From NCBI GenBank assembly GCA_031292215.1, contig JARLHO010000003.1, positions 1 through 64,000 of the forward strand: DNA of 64,000 nt, written 5' to 3'. A program made the position numbers and the translations under genes. The first letter of the stretch is position 1. The number at the start of each line of letters is the position of its first letter. This stretch comes from Syntrophobacteraceae bacterium. GTDB taxonomy: Bacteria; Desulfobacterota; Syntrophobacteria; Syntrophobacterales; Syntrophobacteraceae. The notes beneath the pieces were generated by a model that saw nothing but the letters and a program-made list of their open reading frames with translations, was not told the DNA's origin and did not search any database. Shown here piece after piece: positions 32,781 through 41,660 of the stretch.

Positions 32781-33026
32781 CAGAAATGCGCAGGGATCGC
32801 GGCGAGACCTTGGGGGGGATTTACTCTGCTGCCGCCGGAAACAACGGAACAACTGTCCAATATGCTTCAGTCCGGGGGGCAAAAATCCGAACAGATGATG
32901 GCAGGGCAAAAGATGAGATCGGAGACAAGGCCCTTGTAAATTCAGGGCTATCGGTACCCGGGTTTTCCGACCTTGATATTCTTAAGAACAGGGACGGAAT
33001 TTTATCCGTGCCGTACGAACAGACTC
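32781..33026. other. Spacer with weak coding-like remnant
   Basis: A frame beginning near 32826 reads LLPPETTEQLSNMLQSGGQK and runs on for about 20 further residues, without a good start and with no family I recognise. It may be a decayed gene end. Otherwise nothing is seen. Confidence 0.3.
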
Positions 33027-33135
33027 GAAATCCCCCCAACCCCCCTTTGAAAAAAAGGGGGGCGATTGAGCCAAGCCTCTCCATGCGAGTTATTGCAAAA
33101 GGAGGTAAGCGGGGGTATGTGTGGGTCATTGTCAG
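33027..33135. repeat. Dispersed inverted-repeat element, copy B (half)
   Basis: Same orientation as the right part of the copy at 1-336: G-rich block near 33030-33065, then the 27-nt end at 33109-33135 with a few changes (GGGGGTATGTGTGGGTCATT). The opposite end is missing, so this is a truncated copy. Confidence 0.7.
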
Positions 33136-33214
33136 AAGCTTTTCGCGCCCGCCAAAAAGTTCCCATCCGGCCCGAGCTGGGGCTTAATCTATCGGGCCAG
33201 TTGGGGGCGCCGGC

Positions 33215-34804
33215 TCACACCTCCCGGGAAGCAGCCGATTTTTCAGCCTTGTACATCTTGAAGTTGTAGGAGTCGGCCAGCGCCTGCCAGCTTGCTTCGA
33301 TGATGTCGTGGGAAACGCCCACCGTACCCCACGTATCCTTTCCGTCCGTCGATTCGATCAGCACCCGCACTCTCGCGCCCGTGCCGGGCTTTTCAGGCAG
33401 AACGCGCACCTTGTAGTCGCTTAGTTCGACGCTTTTTAGCTCGGGGTAGAATTTTTCAAGGGATTTACGAAGCGCCTTGTCCAGCGCGTTCACCGGCCCT
33501 TTGCCAAGGGCTGCTGTGTGTTCGAGTTGTCCGCCCACCCGGATCTGGATGGTCGCCTCGGCTACCGGCTCCTTGTCCTCGCTGTGCTTTTGATCGATCA
33601 CGCGAAAGCCCACAAGCTCGAAATATTTTTTACTCTTCCCCATGGCCTTGTTCAGGAGAAGCTCAAAACTTGCCTCCGCCGCTTCGAACTGGAAGCCCTG
33701 GTTTTCGAGTTCCTTTATCTCTTCCAGCACCTGCATGGCCACGGGATCGCTTTTTGAGAGCTCGAGGCCGAATTCTTCGGCCTTTTGCTTTATCGTGGCG
33801 CGCCCGGAAAGATCGGATATGAGAAACCTTCGGCTGTTGCCCACAACGGCCGGGTCGATATGCTCGTAGGTCTTGGGGTTTTTGGCCACAGCACTTATGT
33901 GTACGCCTCCCTTGTGAGTAAAAGCGCTTCGGCCCACAAACGGCTGGTAGCGGTCCGGCGTAACATTTGCCAGCTCCAGGACCAACCGGCTCACCTGCCT
34001 CAGTTTCTTGAGGTTCTCATCGGTCAGGCACGCGCATCCCAGTTTGAGGCAGAGGTTGGCCATAATGGAGCACAGGTCGGCGTTTCCGCACCTTTCACCC
34101 ATGCCGTTTATCGTTCCCTGGACCTGGGTCGCGCCCATCTCCACCGCCGTAAGGGAGTTTGCGACCGCAAGCTCGGAGTCGTTGTGCGCATGGATCCCGA
34201 ACTGGATGTCCGGGAAGTTTTCCTTGACCCTCTTTATGGTGCGCAGGATATGGCTGGGCAGACTCCCGCCGTTTGTGTCGCAAAGAATGACGCACTCAGC
34301 TCCCGCGTCGATAGCCCTTCCGAGGGTCGCAAGGGCATATTCGGCATCGTCTTTGTACCCGTCGAAAAAATGCTCGGCGTCGTAGAAGACGGTCTTGCCC
34401 TTCTGCCTGAGATAGTCGATGCTCTCGGAAATGATCTGAAGGTTTCGCTCCGGGGTCGTGTGGAGCGCATCCTTTACGTGCACCGTCCAGCTTTTCCCAA
34501 AGATGGTCACCAGTTCGGTATTGGCGTCTAGAAGCGCCTTGATGTTCAGGTCGGAGGATGCGGTCGAACTGGGATGGATGGTCGAGCCAAAAGCTGCAAT
34601 CCTTGCCTGTTTTAGCTGATAATTGCCGATTTCTCTAAAAAAGCCCACGTCCTTGGGGTTCGATCCGGGCCAGCCTCCCTCGATGTAATGAATGCCCAGA
34701 TCATCGAGCTTTAGGGCTATGCGGACCTTATCCTCGACGGAAAAGGCGAAATCCTCGGCTTGGGTGCCGTCCCGGAGCGTAGTGTCGTAGATCTTTACCT
34801 GCAT
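33215..34804 (-). CDS. cimA: (R)-citramalate synthase
   Basis: 529 residues. CimA condenses pyruvate with acetyl-CoA to citramalate, opening the threonine-independent route to isoleucine. The N-terminal TIM barrel starts IYDTTLRDGTQAEDFAFS and has the family's HAHND metal motif (FGIHAHNDSELAVANS). The C-terminal about 150 residues form the LeuA-type regulatory dimer domain. Length and the GGWPGSNPKD segment fit the CimA group rather than 2-isopropylmalate synthase. It lies 49 nt downstream of aspartate kinase, both on the minus strand, so amino-acid pathway genes are grouped. Confidence 0.92.
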   Translation of the reverse strand: MQVKIYDTTLRDGTQAEDFAFSVEDKVRIALKLDDLGIHYIEGGWPGSNPKDVGFFREIGNYQLKQARIAAFGSTIHPSSTASSDLNIKALLDANTELVTIFGKSWTVHVKDALHTTPERNLQIISESIDYLRQKGKTVFYDAEHFFDGYKDDAEYALATLGRAIDAGAECVILCDTNGGSLPSHILRTIKRVKENFPDIQFGIHAHNDSELAVANSLTAVEMGATQVQGTINGMGERCGNADLCSIMANLCLKLGCACLTDENLKKLRQVSRLVLELANVTPDRYQPFVGRSAFTHKGGVHISAVAKNPKTYEHIDPAVVGNSRRFLISDLSGRATIKQKAEEFGLELSKSDPVAMQVLEEIKELENQGFQFEAAEASFELLLNKAMGKSKKYFELVGFRVIDQKHSEDKEPVAEATIQIRVGGQLEHTAALGKGPVNALDKALRKSLEKFYPELKSVELSDYKVRVLPEKPGTGARVRVLIESTDGKDTWGTVGVSHDIIEASWQALADSYNFKMYKAEKSAASREV

Positions 34805-34853
34805 TACAGAATCTTTCCGATTGTAAAGTTTAGCTGTTTGCCGAAGCTCTCTA

Positions 34854-36080
34854 TCAAACCGGTTTTTTATCCAGTTCGAAGGCGTCGTGAAGAACCCTTA
34901 CCGCCAGTTCGCTGTACTTCTCGTCGATGATGCAGGAAACTTTTATCTCGGAAGTTGCGATCATCTTGATATTGATGTTTTCGGCGGCAAGCGTTTGGAA
35001 CATCTTGGTCGCCACCCCGCTGTGGCTCCTCATTCCCACCCCGATGATGGACACCTTGGCTATGGCCGGGTCGCCCACCACCTGGCAGTCGCCGATCTCG
35101 GGCGCAATGGACTGGAGGAGGCGGATCGTCTCGTCGTAGGAGCTTCTCGGGACGGTGAACGAAATATGGGCCCTGCCCGGGACCCCGCTTGCGCCTTGAA
35201 CGATGAGATCGACGTTTATCTTTGCCGCCGAGATGGGCCGGAAGACTTTGGCGGCGATTCCGGGCTGGTCGGGAATGTTGGTGATCGTAACCCGGCTTTC
35301 GTTTTTATTGCAGGTAATTCCGGAAACCACTACTTTTTCCATGGTTTCATCCTCCCGTGAGACAAGCGTGCCCGGAGCGTCGGTAAACGAGGAGAGCACC
35401 ATTATGGGCACATTGTAGTTGATGCCGAATTCGACCGAACGAAGGTGAAGGACTTTTGCGCCCATGCTCGCCATCTCGAGCATCTCTTCGTAGCTTATCC
35501 TGTCGAGCTTGCGCGCCTTGGGGCATATGTTGGGGTCGGCGGTAAACACCCCCTCGACGTCGGTGTAGATCTCGCATACGCTCGCCTCAAGAGCTGCGGC
35601 AAGAGCCACTGCAGTCGTATCGGAGCCCCCGCGGCCAAGTGTTGTAATGTTGCCTTCGTCGTCATAACCCTGGAACCCGGCCACAACCACGATTTTCCCC
35701 GCCGCGAGCTGATCGAGCATCGTTTGGGTCTGTATCCAGCTTATGCGCGCCTGGCCAAATTGTCCGTCGGTCATGATCCCCGCCTGGTACCCGGTCATCG
35801 ATACGGCTTCCTCGCCCATCGCCTTAACGGCGATGCAGAAAAGAGCTATGGTCGTTTGCTCGCCGGTGGAGAGCAAAACGTCCATCTCGCGGGGGTCGGG
35901 AGAAGCGCAGATCTCTTTTCCCAGCTTGAGTAGCCGGTCGGTTTCCCCGGCGCGGGCGGAAAGAACGATAACGAGTTGGTCGCCCGCTCTTTTCCTCGCG
36001 AGCACCCGCTGGACCACAGCATTGATTCTTTCGGCATTTGCGACAGAAGTCCCGCCGTATTTTTGCACAACGAGAGCCAT
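34854..36080 (-). CDS. lysC: Aspartate kinase
   Basis: 408 residues from ATG 36080, where the conserved start VVQKYGGTSVAN begins; an open frame runs further upstream without support. Phosphorylates aspartate at the entry of the lysine, threonine and methionine pathways. Kinase motifs: FQGYDDEGNITTLGRGGSDT and the VEGVFTADPN loop. Two ACT domains follow from about residue 265 (NIPDQPGIAAKVF and GVGMRSHSGVATKMF), which confer feedback control. Length fits the single-function alpha-type enzyme. It may be cotranscribed with cimA. Confidence 0.95.
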   Translation of the reverse strand: MALVVQKYGGTSVANAERINAVVQRVLARKRAGDQLVIVLSARAGETDRLLKLGKEICASPDPREMDVLLSTGEQTTIALFCIAVKAMGEEAVSMTGYQAGIMTDGQFGQARISWIQTQTMLDQLAAGKIVVVAGFQGYDDEGNITTLGRGGSDTTAVALAAALEASVCEIYTDVEGVFTADPNICPKARKLDRISYEEMLEMASMGAKVLHLRSVEFGINYNVPIMVLSSFTDAPGTLVSREDETMEKVVVSGITCNKNESRVTITNIPDQPGIAAKVFRPISAAKINVDLIVQGASGVPGRAHISFTVPRSSYDETIRLLQSIAPEIGDCQVVGDPAIAKVSIIGVGMRSHSGVATKMFQTLAAENINIKMIATSEIKVSCIIDEKYSELAVRVLHDAFELDKKPV

Positions 36081-36284
36081 TAGCTCTAAGTCCTCCGTGG
36101 CGATAGGTTTGCGGTGCGTAAAATTAGGCAAGTAACCAAAAAGAGCCGAGTTGTCCACAAGAAAACAAATTTTTTGGCTCATAATCTGCCAACTCGGGCC
36201 GATATCCCGTTGACCCTGGACATCCGCGGCTATAGACTCGGGGTAGATTCTACTGCAGTTACTCCATGCCAAAGGACCGCCCTA

Positions 36285-37808
36285 ATGAAGATTTTGTTTG
36301 TATATCCGATGGTGTCCGATACTTTCTGGAGTTTTAAGCATGCTTTGAGACTGGTGCGAAAAAAGGCGGCTTTCCCGCCCCTTGGGGCCTTGAGCGTTGC
36401 CGCGATGCTGCCGGCTTACTGGGAAAAAAGGCTTATCGATCTCAATGTGCGGGAGCTTTGCGATGAGGAGCTGCTGTGGGCGGACTACGTGTTTATAAGT
36501 GCGATGATCGCCCAGAAAAGTTCGGCTCACCAGGTGGCGGAGCGCTGCCGGCGGCTGGGCGTAAAAGTCGTTGGAGGCGGGCCGTTGTTTAAGGCCTTTC
36601 CGGACGAGTTCGCGCGTCTTGACAGCCTGGTTTTCGGGGAGGCCGAGGCCCTTATCCCCCGGCTGGCGAAGGACATGGAGGATGACCGGCTTAAGAGCTC
36701 TTACTCCGCTTCGGGTTTTCCCGACCTCGACGCCGTACCCACACCCATGTGGGAGCTCATAAATCTTAACGACTATGCGACCATGTCCGTTCAGTATTCC
36801 CGGGGATGTCCTTTCAACTGCGAATTCTGCGATGTGATCGTTTTGAACGGGCGGGTCCCAAGGCTTAAGCGAAACGATCAGGTGGTGGCCGAACTCGATG
36901 CCCTCTATGCCAGGGGCTGGCGCGGATCGGTTTTCATCGTCGATGACAACTTCATTGGCAACAAAGAAAAGGTAAAGGGGCTGCTTAAGGCGATCATTTC
37001 CTGGCAAAAGCAGAAACTGCACCGGATGAACTTCTTTACGGAAGCTTCGGTGAACCTGGCCGAAGACCCCGAATTGATGAACCTGATGGTGCAGGCAGGC
37101 TTTAACAAAGTATTCCTGGGGCTCGAGACTCCGGTCGAAGACGCCTTGCGGGAATGCGGAAAAGCGCAAAATCTAAGGCGCGGCCTCTCGGAGTCGGTCG
37201 CAGCGATTCAGGGGAGCGGGCTGGCCGTTATGGGCGGCTTCATAATCGGCTTTGACTCCGACCCCCCCGACGTCTTCCAGAGGCAGGTAAATTTCATCCA
37301 GAAAAACGGGATCGTTACCGCCATGATCGGTTTGCTTACCGCCATCCCGGGCACCCGGCTCCATTCGCGCCTCGAAGAGGAGGGAAGAATGCTCTTTAAC
37401 TCCTCCGGCGACAACACCGATGTCGAGGGCTCCCTTAATTTCATCACCCGGATGGATCGCGCGAAGGTAATCGAGGGCTACCGGTGGGTGATGAACAGCG
37501 TCTATTCTCCGGAGATGTATTATAACCGGGTGCTGGCATTTCTTCGCGCCTATCGCCCGAGGGCCAGGACCTACCTGCAAAACAATGACCTGAAGGCCTT
37601 CGCCCGCTCGATCTGGTACCTGGGGGTTGTCGATAACAAGTCCAGAAACTATTACTGGAAGCTCTTGCAAAAAGCCTTCTCCAACTACAATGACTCCTTT
37701 GGCGAGATAGTCACCATGGCGATATACGGCTATCATTTCCGAAAGCTCTTCTGGTCCCCCAAGCTCCCCGTTAAACTCGAGGAGTGGCTTGCGGGGATTA
37801 CCGGGTAA
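36285..37808 (+). CDS. B12-binding-type radical SAM protein, DUF4070 family (HpnP-like)
   Basis: 507 residues from ATG 36285 (AAAGGA about 8 nt upstream). The N-terminus KILFVYPMVSDTFWSF and residues 60-130 form a cobalamin-binding-like domain (VVGGGP). The radical SAM cluster is RGCPFNCEFCDV with the CxxxCxxC spacing near residue 180. The C-terminal 150 residues match the DUF4070 extension found in HpnP, the hopanoid C-2 methylase, and relatives. No hopanoid genes are seen nearby, so methylation of another lipid or metabolite is equally possible. Divergent from lysC across 204 nt. Confidence 0.85.
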   Translation: MKILFVYPMVSDTFWSFKHALRLVRKKAAFPPLGALSVAAMLPAYWEKRLIDLNVRELCDEELLWADYVFISAMIAQKSSAHQVAERCRRLGVKVVGGGPLFKAFPDEFARLDSLVFGEAEALIPRLAKDMEDDRLKSSYSASGFPDLDAVPTPMWELINLNDYATMSVQYSRGCPFNCEFCDVIVLNGRVPRLKRNDQVVAELDALYARGWRGSVFIVDDNFIGNKEKVKGLLKAIISWQKQKLHRMNFFTEASVNLAEDPELMNLMVQAGFNKVFLGLETPVEDALRECGKAQNLRRGLSESVAAIQGSGLAVMGGFIIGFDSDPPDVFQRQVNFIQKNGIVTAMIGLLTAIPGTRLHSRLEEEGRMLFNSSGDNTDVEGSLNFITRMDRAKVIEGYRWVMNSVYSPEMYYNRVLAFLRAYRPRARTYLQNNDLKAFARSIWYLGVVDNKSRNYYWKLLQKAFSNYNDSFGEIVTMAIYGYHFRKLFWSPKLPVKLEEWLAGITG

Positions 37809-38886
37809 ACGGTGAGTAGGACCGTTGTAACGGGCAGCCCGGCGATCTTCGTAAACCGGTGAAACGAGCGGTTCATGACGCGGCGCCGGTTGCAGGCATT
37901 ATTCCGTGCGGCGTCCGATCTCGTGGCGACTCGGTTTCAACTCCGGCCGCTGACCGAGTAATGCCGGGTGGCGTTCAAGATTTGCCTGCCGGGTTGTGCT
38001 TCGCGCTCCACCCATCCTGCGCCAGTCCGTCGAGAGCCGCTGCAGGGTGGGTGAAACGCAGTGAAACCCATCTGTTTCACGCCGTCTTGAACGCAACTTC
38101 GTATAAAACGTATGGACTGAAATCTGCGGCGGAATCGGACGTAAGGAGAGCCAAAAACTTTCAAAAAGTTTTTTCGGGCCCATGGAATCCAAATGCGCTC
38201 AAACAGTTCACTGATTCATGCCCCCTTGTAAACTTGTCTCGCATGTACGTTTAAGACGCCCCGAACATCAATACCTGTAGGTCTACTAAAAGACATGGCT
38301 CAACCCTTATGGGCGATTCGACCTGGATAGGGATGGTCGGATTCCGACTAGCCTCGCAGCGTAAACTTGTTTTGTCGCCGTTGTAGGCGGGTAGTGCGAG
38401 TGTCGGGCTTACCCCGACCCCGGAGACATTTGCATATTACCCCGAAAGCTATAATTCATTACCAGTGCTCTCCGCTCTGGCTGGAGGCGTCCAAGCGAGC
38501 CAAGGCCCGCCATCCGGAGCGGTGGGATGGCTGGACCGGGACATCTCGAAATCCGAGGAGCGGGAGCATGAGTTGGAGTTCGATCGGGATGATTTAGAGA
38601 TTGATTTCCAGGTATCGCTTCATCAAAAAAACACGGAAGAAAACGATACACTTTGTTGTACTGTAATAGAATAAAAGATGTTGCATTCCTTTTGAACGTT
38701 TGGTAGCCTTTGAAACCAAACCTCGGAAAATGGTGTAGTGCAGTTAGAAAGTCGGTTTACGATATGCTGAATTGCTGAAACACGTAAGAACTTCTTTTAG
38801 TTGTCGATCCAAACCAAAGGGCCATGAGGTGGGTGAAATACTTTGGCTTCAGTTGGGATTTCCTATTTTCAGAAAGGGAGACGCTG
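37809..38886. other. Gene-poor 1.1-kb stretch
   Basis: No convincing gene. It contains the palindrome at 38003-38059 and several short ORFs of unlikely composition. Base composition shifts from GC-rich to AT-rich near 38630, where the PEP-CTERM-like gene region begins. A frame with KARHPERW near 38500 faintly recalls transposase endings but is too short to call. Confidence 0.45.
38003..38059. repeat. Imperfect palindrome with GGGTGGGTGAAACGC arm
   Basis: Arms 38003-38020 and 38042-38059 pair at 15 of 18 positions. The sequence GCAGGGTGGGTGAAACGCAGTG belongs, by appearance, to a type of short genomic repeat seen in many bacteria, similar in style to the nested module at 94-170. Confidence 0.5.
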
Positions 38887-39588
38887 ATGAAGAAGGTTTT
38901 ATTTTTCATGTTTATTGCCGGCATGGTCAGTATTTTTTATCTATCTTTGGCCAAGGCCGATGAAATCCAACTGAATGTTGATGCTGCTCCTAATGCATAT
39001 GGGTCATCCAACTACTCTACATGGTGGAGTAATGCGGAAAATGCTATAGTAAATGGAACATTTGTTAATATGGCGAATGGTTACAATCCAGCCAATGTTG
39101 GAACAACTAATTTCGAAGTTCAAGATGCTACAGTATACAGCTTTGGAAATTTAGGGAGTAGACTTACTTTCACCTATTATATTCCTGATACTACAATTAG
39201 CGATCTAGAAAAAACCAATTTCGCGTTAAGTTTTTATTATCAATGGGGTGGAGTCACTCACGACTATTATGCCGAAACGTATGGATCTACGTGGCTTCAA
39301 CCTTCTCAATGGGTAAATTATGAGGGTGGAGTGATCGGAAACTACGGTTTTGCTTGGTGGGGAGCCCAAAATACGAATACCCAAGCAGAATTGGATTCCG
39401 ACTTGTTCTTGGAAAATCTTTATCAGGGCAATATGACTCTCGAGGCGCGATACGGTGCAGGCGTTACCTCATTGACGGCGTATCACACAGCCGCTGCTTC
39501 TGAACCGTCCAGCATATTTCTGGTTATTGTGGCTCTTCTTGGATTTGCCATAGTGAAAAGAAAATACGGAACCCACGGTCTACATTGA
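38887..39588 (+). CDS. Exported PEP-CTERM-like protein
   Basis: 233 residues from ATG 38887 (AAAGGGAGA about 6 nt upstream). The signal peptide is KKVLFFMFIAGMVSIFYLSLAKA. The mature part is rich in Asn, Tyr, Trp and Ser and predicted mostly beta. The end SEPSSIFLVIVALLGFAIV followed by KRK fits the tripartite PEP-CTERM sorting signal: near-PEP motif, membrane helix, basic tail, here with SEP in place of PEP. Such proteins are processed by exosortase and displayed or secreted; no exosortase gene is in this window. The gene is much more AT-rich than its neighbours, a sign of recent transfer. Confidence 0.72.
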   Translation: MKKVLFFMFIAGMVSIFYLSLAKADEIQLNVDAAPNAYGSSNYSTWWSNAENAIVNGTFVNMANGYNPANVGTTNFEVQDATVYSFGNLGSRLTFTYYIPDTTISDLEKTNFALSFYYQWGGVTHDYYAETYGSTWLQPSQWVNYEGGVIGNYGFAWWGAQNTNTQAELDSDLFLENLYQGNMTLEARYGAGVTSLTAYHTAAASEPSSIFLVIVALLGFAIVKRKYGTHGLH

Positions 39589-39975
39589 ATAGATCCAAAA
39601 ATCAGGGGCCGCGATGAAAGTCAAAACTGGATCATTAGCGCCTCGGCTTTCGAGATGTCCCCGGCCCGGCTACCGGCGACCCGGGGCTCCGATGTTGTTG
39701 AGATAACCGACTCAACTGGAATCGGTGCTGCTCTTTTAGAGCGACGATCGTGATCCCGGAGCACCTGTTTTGAATGTCGAGGACCTTACGCCATCTTCGG
39801 GTTCGATGATGTCGAGTTTTCGATCATGGCGTGGAAAATGGGTAAAAGCTTTCGCATGCAGGCTGCAATGGGTTTCTTTCCGGCTGCAAGGAGTCGGTTG
39901 CTGGAACGCCGGACGGCCCCACGGCGCCCATGTCGCGTAAATGGGCAAGGCCCAATCGCCCCCCTTTTTTTCAAA
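39589..39975. other. Spacer between PEP-CTERM-like gene and repeat copy C
   Basis: Nearly 400 bases without a convincing gene. GC content returns to the local norm. The stretch ends in a C-run / T-run block (39955-39972) that resembles the interior of the dispersed repeat family. Confidence 0.4.
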
Positions 39976-40130
39976 CTTGCAATTACCCACACATACGCCC
40001 ACTTACCACCTTTTGCAATGACTTGCATCGAGGGGCTTGGCTCGATTCCCCCCTTATGCGATGATTCGCCTGGAGGGGCAAGGCTCGATCGCCCCCCTTT
40101 TTTTCAAAGGGGGGGTGGGGGGATTTCAAC
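39976..40130. repeat. Dispersed inverted-repeat element, copy C (partial)
   Basis: The left end 39976-40002 matches the 27-nt terminus (CAATTACCCACACATACGCC). The following sequence contains two degenerate versions of the element interior with C-rich and G-rich blocks, ending near GGGGGGATTTCAAC. The right terminus is missing. Confidence 0.68.
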
Positions 40131-40227
40131 TCTTTTCATACAGCCCGGCGATGGTTGTGACCTCTTCGCGCCTGCATGCTGTGCGCTTCCGAAGGTCGTC
40201 ATTCCGGCAGGATTTTAGCCGGAATCC

Positions 40228-40542
40228 ATGTTTTTAGAAATATCAAAGAACTTAAGGGATGTCACACTAGTTGAACGGGAGAGCACGCGATCCGATTGGG
40301 ACAGGGTCTCTCGCATGACGCAGGCAGAGATAGATGCCAACGTGGCTTCCGTCCCCGATGAGGAGGATATGGTTGTCGACTGGGATAATGTTACGGTCGA
40401 GATGCCTCAGCCCAAAGCCGTATTGAACATGCGAGTCGATAAAGACGTACTCGAGTTTTTTCGCAGGAAGGGCAAGGGCTATCAAACGGCGATCAACGCG
40501 GTCCTTCGGGCCTACATGAAGGCCCATGAAGATCGGCGTTAA
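40228..40542 (+). CDS. brnA: BrnA-family antitoxin, truncated duplicate
   Basis: 104 residues. From residue 15 on (VERESTRSDWDR onwards) it is nearly identical to the protein at 41661-41987, including the BrnA hallmark VLNMRVDKDVLEFFRRKGKG. The first 14 residues differ because the duplicated block begins at 40270 and an unrelated upstream ATG is used. BrnA proteins neutralise BrnT ribonuclease toxins and bind DNA, but no brnT is adjacent. It may be non-functional or a decoy antitoxin. Confidence 0.6.
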   Translation: MFLEISKNLRDVTLVERESTRSDWDRVSRMTQAEIDANVASVPDEEDMVVDWDNVTVEMPQPKAVLNMRVDKDVLEFFRRKGKGYQTAINAVLRAYMKAHEDRR

Positions 40543-40590
40543 AGCCGCCGGTTGCCGCGCCACCGCATTACACAGGCCCCGTTTATCTTG
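40270..40590. repeat. Duplicated brnA segment, left copy
   Basis: About 321 bases nearly identical to 41715-42036. The block covers the body of brnA and about 48 bases after its stop. Differences are few and include one missing G after the stop. Sequence on either side is unrelated, so this is a direct duplication of a defined segment. Confidence 0.9.
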
Positions 40591-41095
40591 TGGCGCAGCC
40601 CTTCTCGGGGCAGCCGGCTTCCTCAGGGCTGAACCCCTCTTTCTTTTTTTCAGACAAACTCTTACGCAGATTACGTTCAGGATCAGGCTGGGATAGTCAA
40701 GCGAAGCGAGCGTAGCCGTTAACTTATGCTCGTAAGCGACGAAGGGAACCAACAGAAAAACGACAAACCGTAATGCGAGGGAACCAACGGGAGCCTTCAT
40801 GGGTTTCGAATTTCCATCTCAGGTGCTGAGCATCGCCCGCAGATCTTTTAGCAAACGATAAAGAACAAAGGGAGCCCTGGAGAAAGACTACCCTCAGCGG
40901 CGCTTGTTCGCAAAGACCGAACCGAAAGAGGAGGAAAACGACAGAGCTTGCCTGCATGCTGTTTTCTCCCGAGAAATGAACGGCAAAATTCGATGGCTGA
41001 GATCGAAATGAAAATTATATTTCAATTCAGGGCGCCGGTAGCGACAAATCCGGTCATGTGATAGGAAGAAAAGAAAACAACATGGAGCAAACGAA
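40591..41095. other. Spacer inside the duplication
   Basis: About 500 bases between the left brnA copy and hicB. No gene recognised. The last part should contain the hicBA promoter; no strong consensus was found. Confidence 0.35.
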
Positions 41096-41287
41096 ATGAA
41101 CAGGCGGCTTACCCTTGTCTACTGGAAAAGTGAGAAATTCTGGCTCGGCAAGCTTCTTGAGTATCCCGAGATCATGACCCAGGGGGAAACATTAGAGGAA
41201 CTTGAGGAAAATATTAAGGACGCCTACCGCCTCATGGCTATGGAGGACGTCCCGGAGGGGTATTTCACGAAAGAGATAGCCCTTTGA
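41096..41287 (+). CDS. hicB: HicB-family antitoxin
   Basis: 63 residues: the single small HicB domain, with LVYWKSEKFWLGKLLEYPEI, the GETLEELEENIKDAYRL helix and a short tail. There is no DNA-binding domain. GGAG lies 8 nt before the ATG. The stop overlaps the TTG start of the toxin gene (TTGA, 41284-41287). The gene order antitoxin-toxin is the reverse of classical hicAB but common in this subgroup. Confidence 0.88.
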   Translation: MNRRLTLVYWKSEKFWLGKLLEYPEIMTQGETLEELEENIKDAYRLMAMEDVPEGYFTKEIAL

Positions 41288-41463
41288 AACGAAGCGAATT
41301 CATTCGCGAACTGCTGGCGGCCGGGTGTGTTCTTCACCGTCACGGCGCCAAGCATGACATATTCCGCAATCCTGGCACAGGTCAAAAGCAGCCGGTTCCA
41401 AGACATAGTGAAATTGATGACGGGCTTGCTCAACATATCAGAAGGTTTCTTGGTCTGAAATAG
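41284..41463 (+). CDS. hicA: HicA-family mRNA interferase toxin (59 residues)
   Basis: A gene short enough to be overlooked. From TTG 41284 it encodes KRSEFIRELLAAGC, then VLHRHGAKHDIFRNP, then PVPRHSEI, ending at TAG 41461-41463. These are the HicA signatures: a double-stranded-RNA-binding-like fold with the catalytic histidine in the RHGxKHD segment and the conserved VPRHxEI. HicA cleaves mRNA when HicB is lost. The overlap with hicB and full length of the small form indicate an intact pair. Confidence 0.88.
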   Translation: MKRSEFIRELLAAGCVLHRHGAKHDIFRNPGTGQKQPVPRHSEIDDGLAQHIRRFLGLK

Positions 41464-41660
41464 CCTCGCAATGATGAAACAACCGAAGGCCCCGTCTGAA
41501 GGATATAAGTAAGAGCACCTTTGAGGTGCCTGAATTCTATATTGTGGAAATTACCTCCCGGCTCTGGCGGGTGAGTAGGCCGGGAGAATCGCACCCCCAA
41601 CCTCCATCTGGTCTTGGCGCGATGGCCGGCGCCGGGTCATATCCTTTACGAGGGCGCGGG

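Noticed and set aside
37859-38254. A 131-codon plus-strand ORF after the radical SAM gene
   Set aside because: It spans the palindrome at 38003-38059, has no domain or good ribosome site, and its composition changes midway.
38367-38600. Possible transposase end with a KARHPERW segment
   Set aside because: Only a few residues resemble insertion-sequence transposases and the rest does not continue in any frame. Too weak to annotate.
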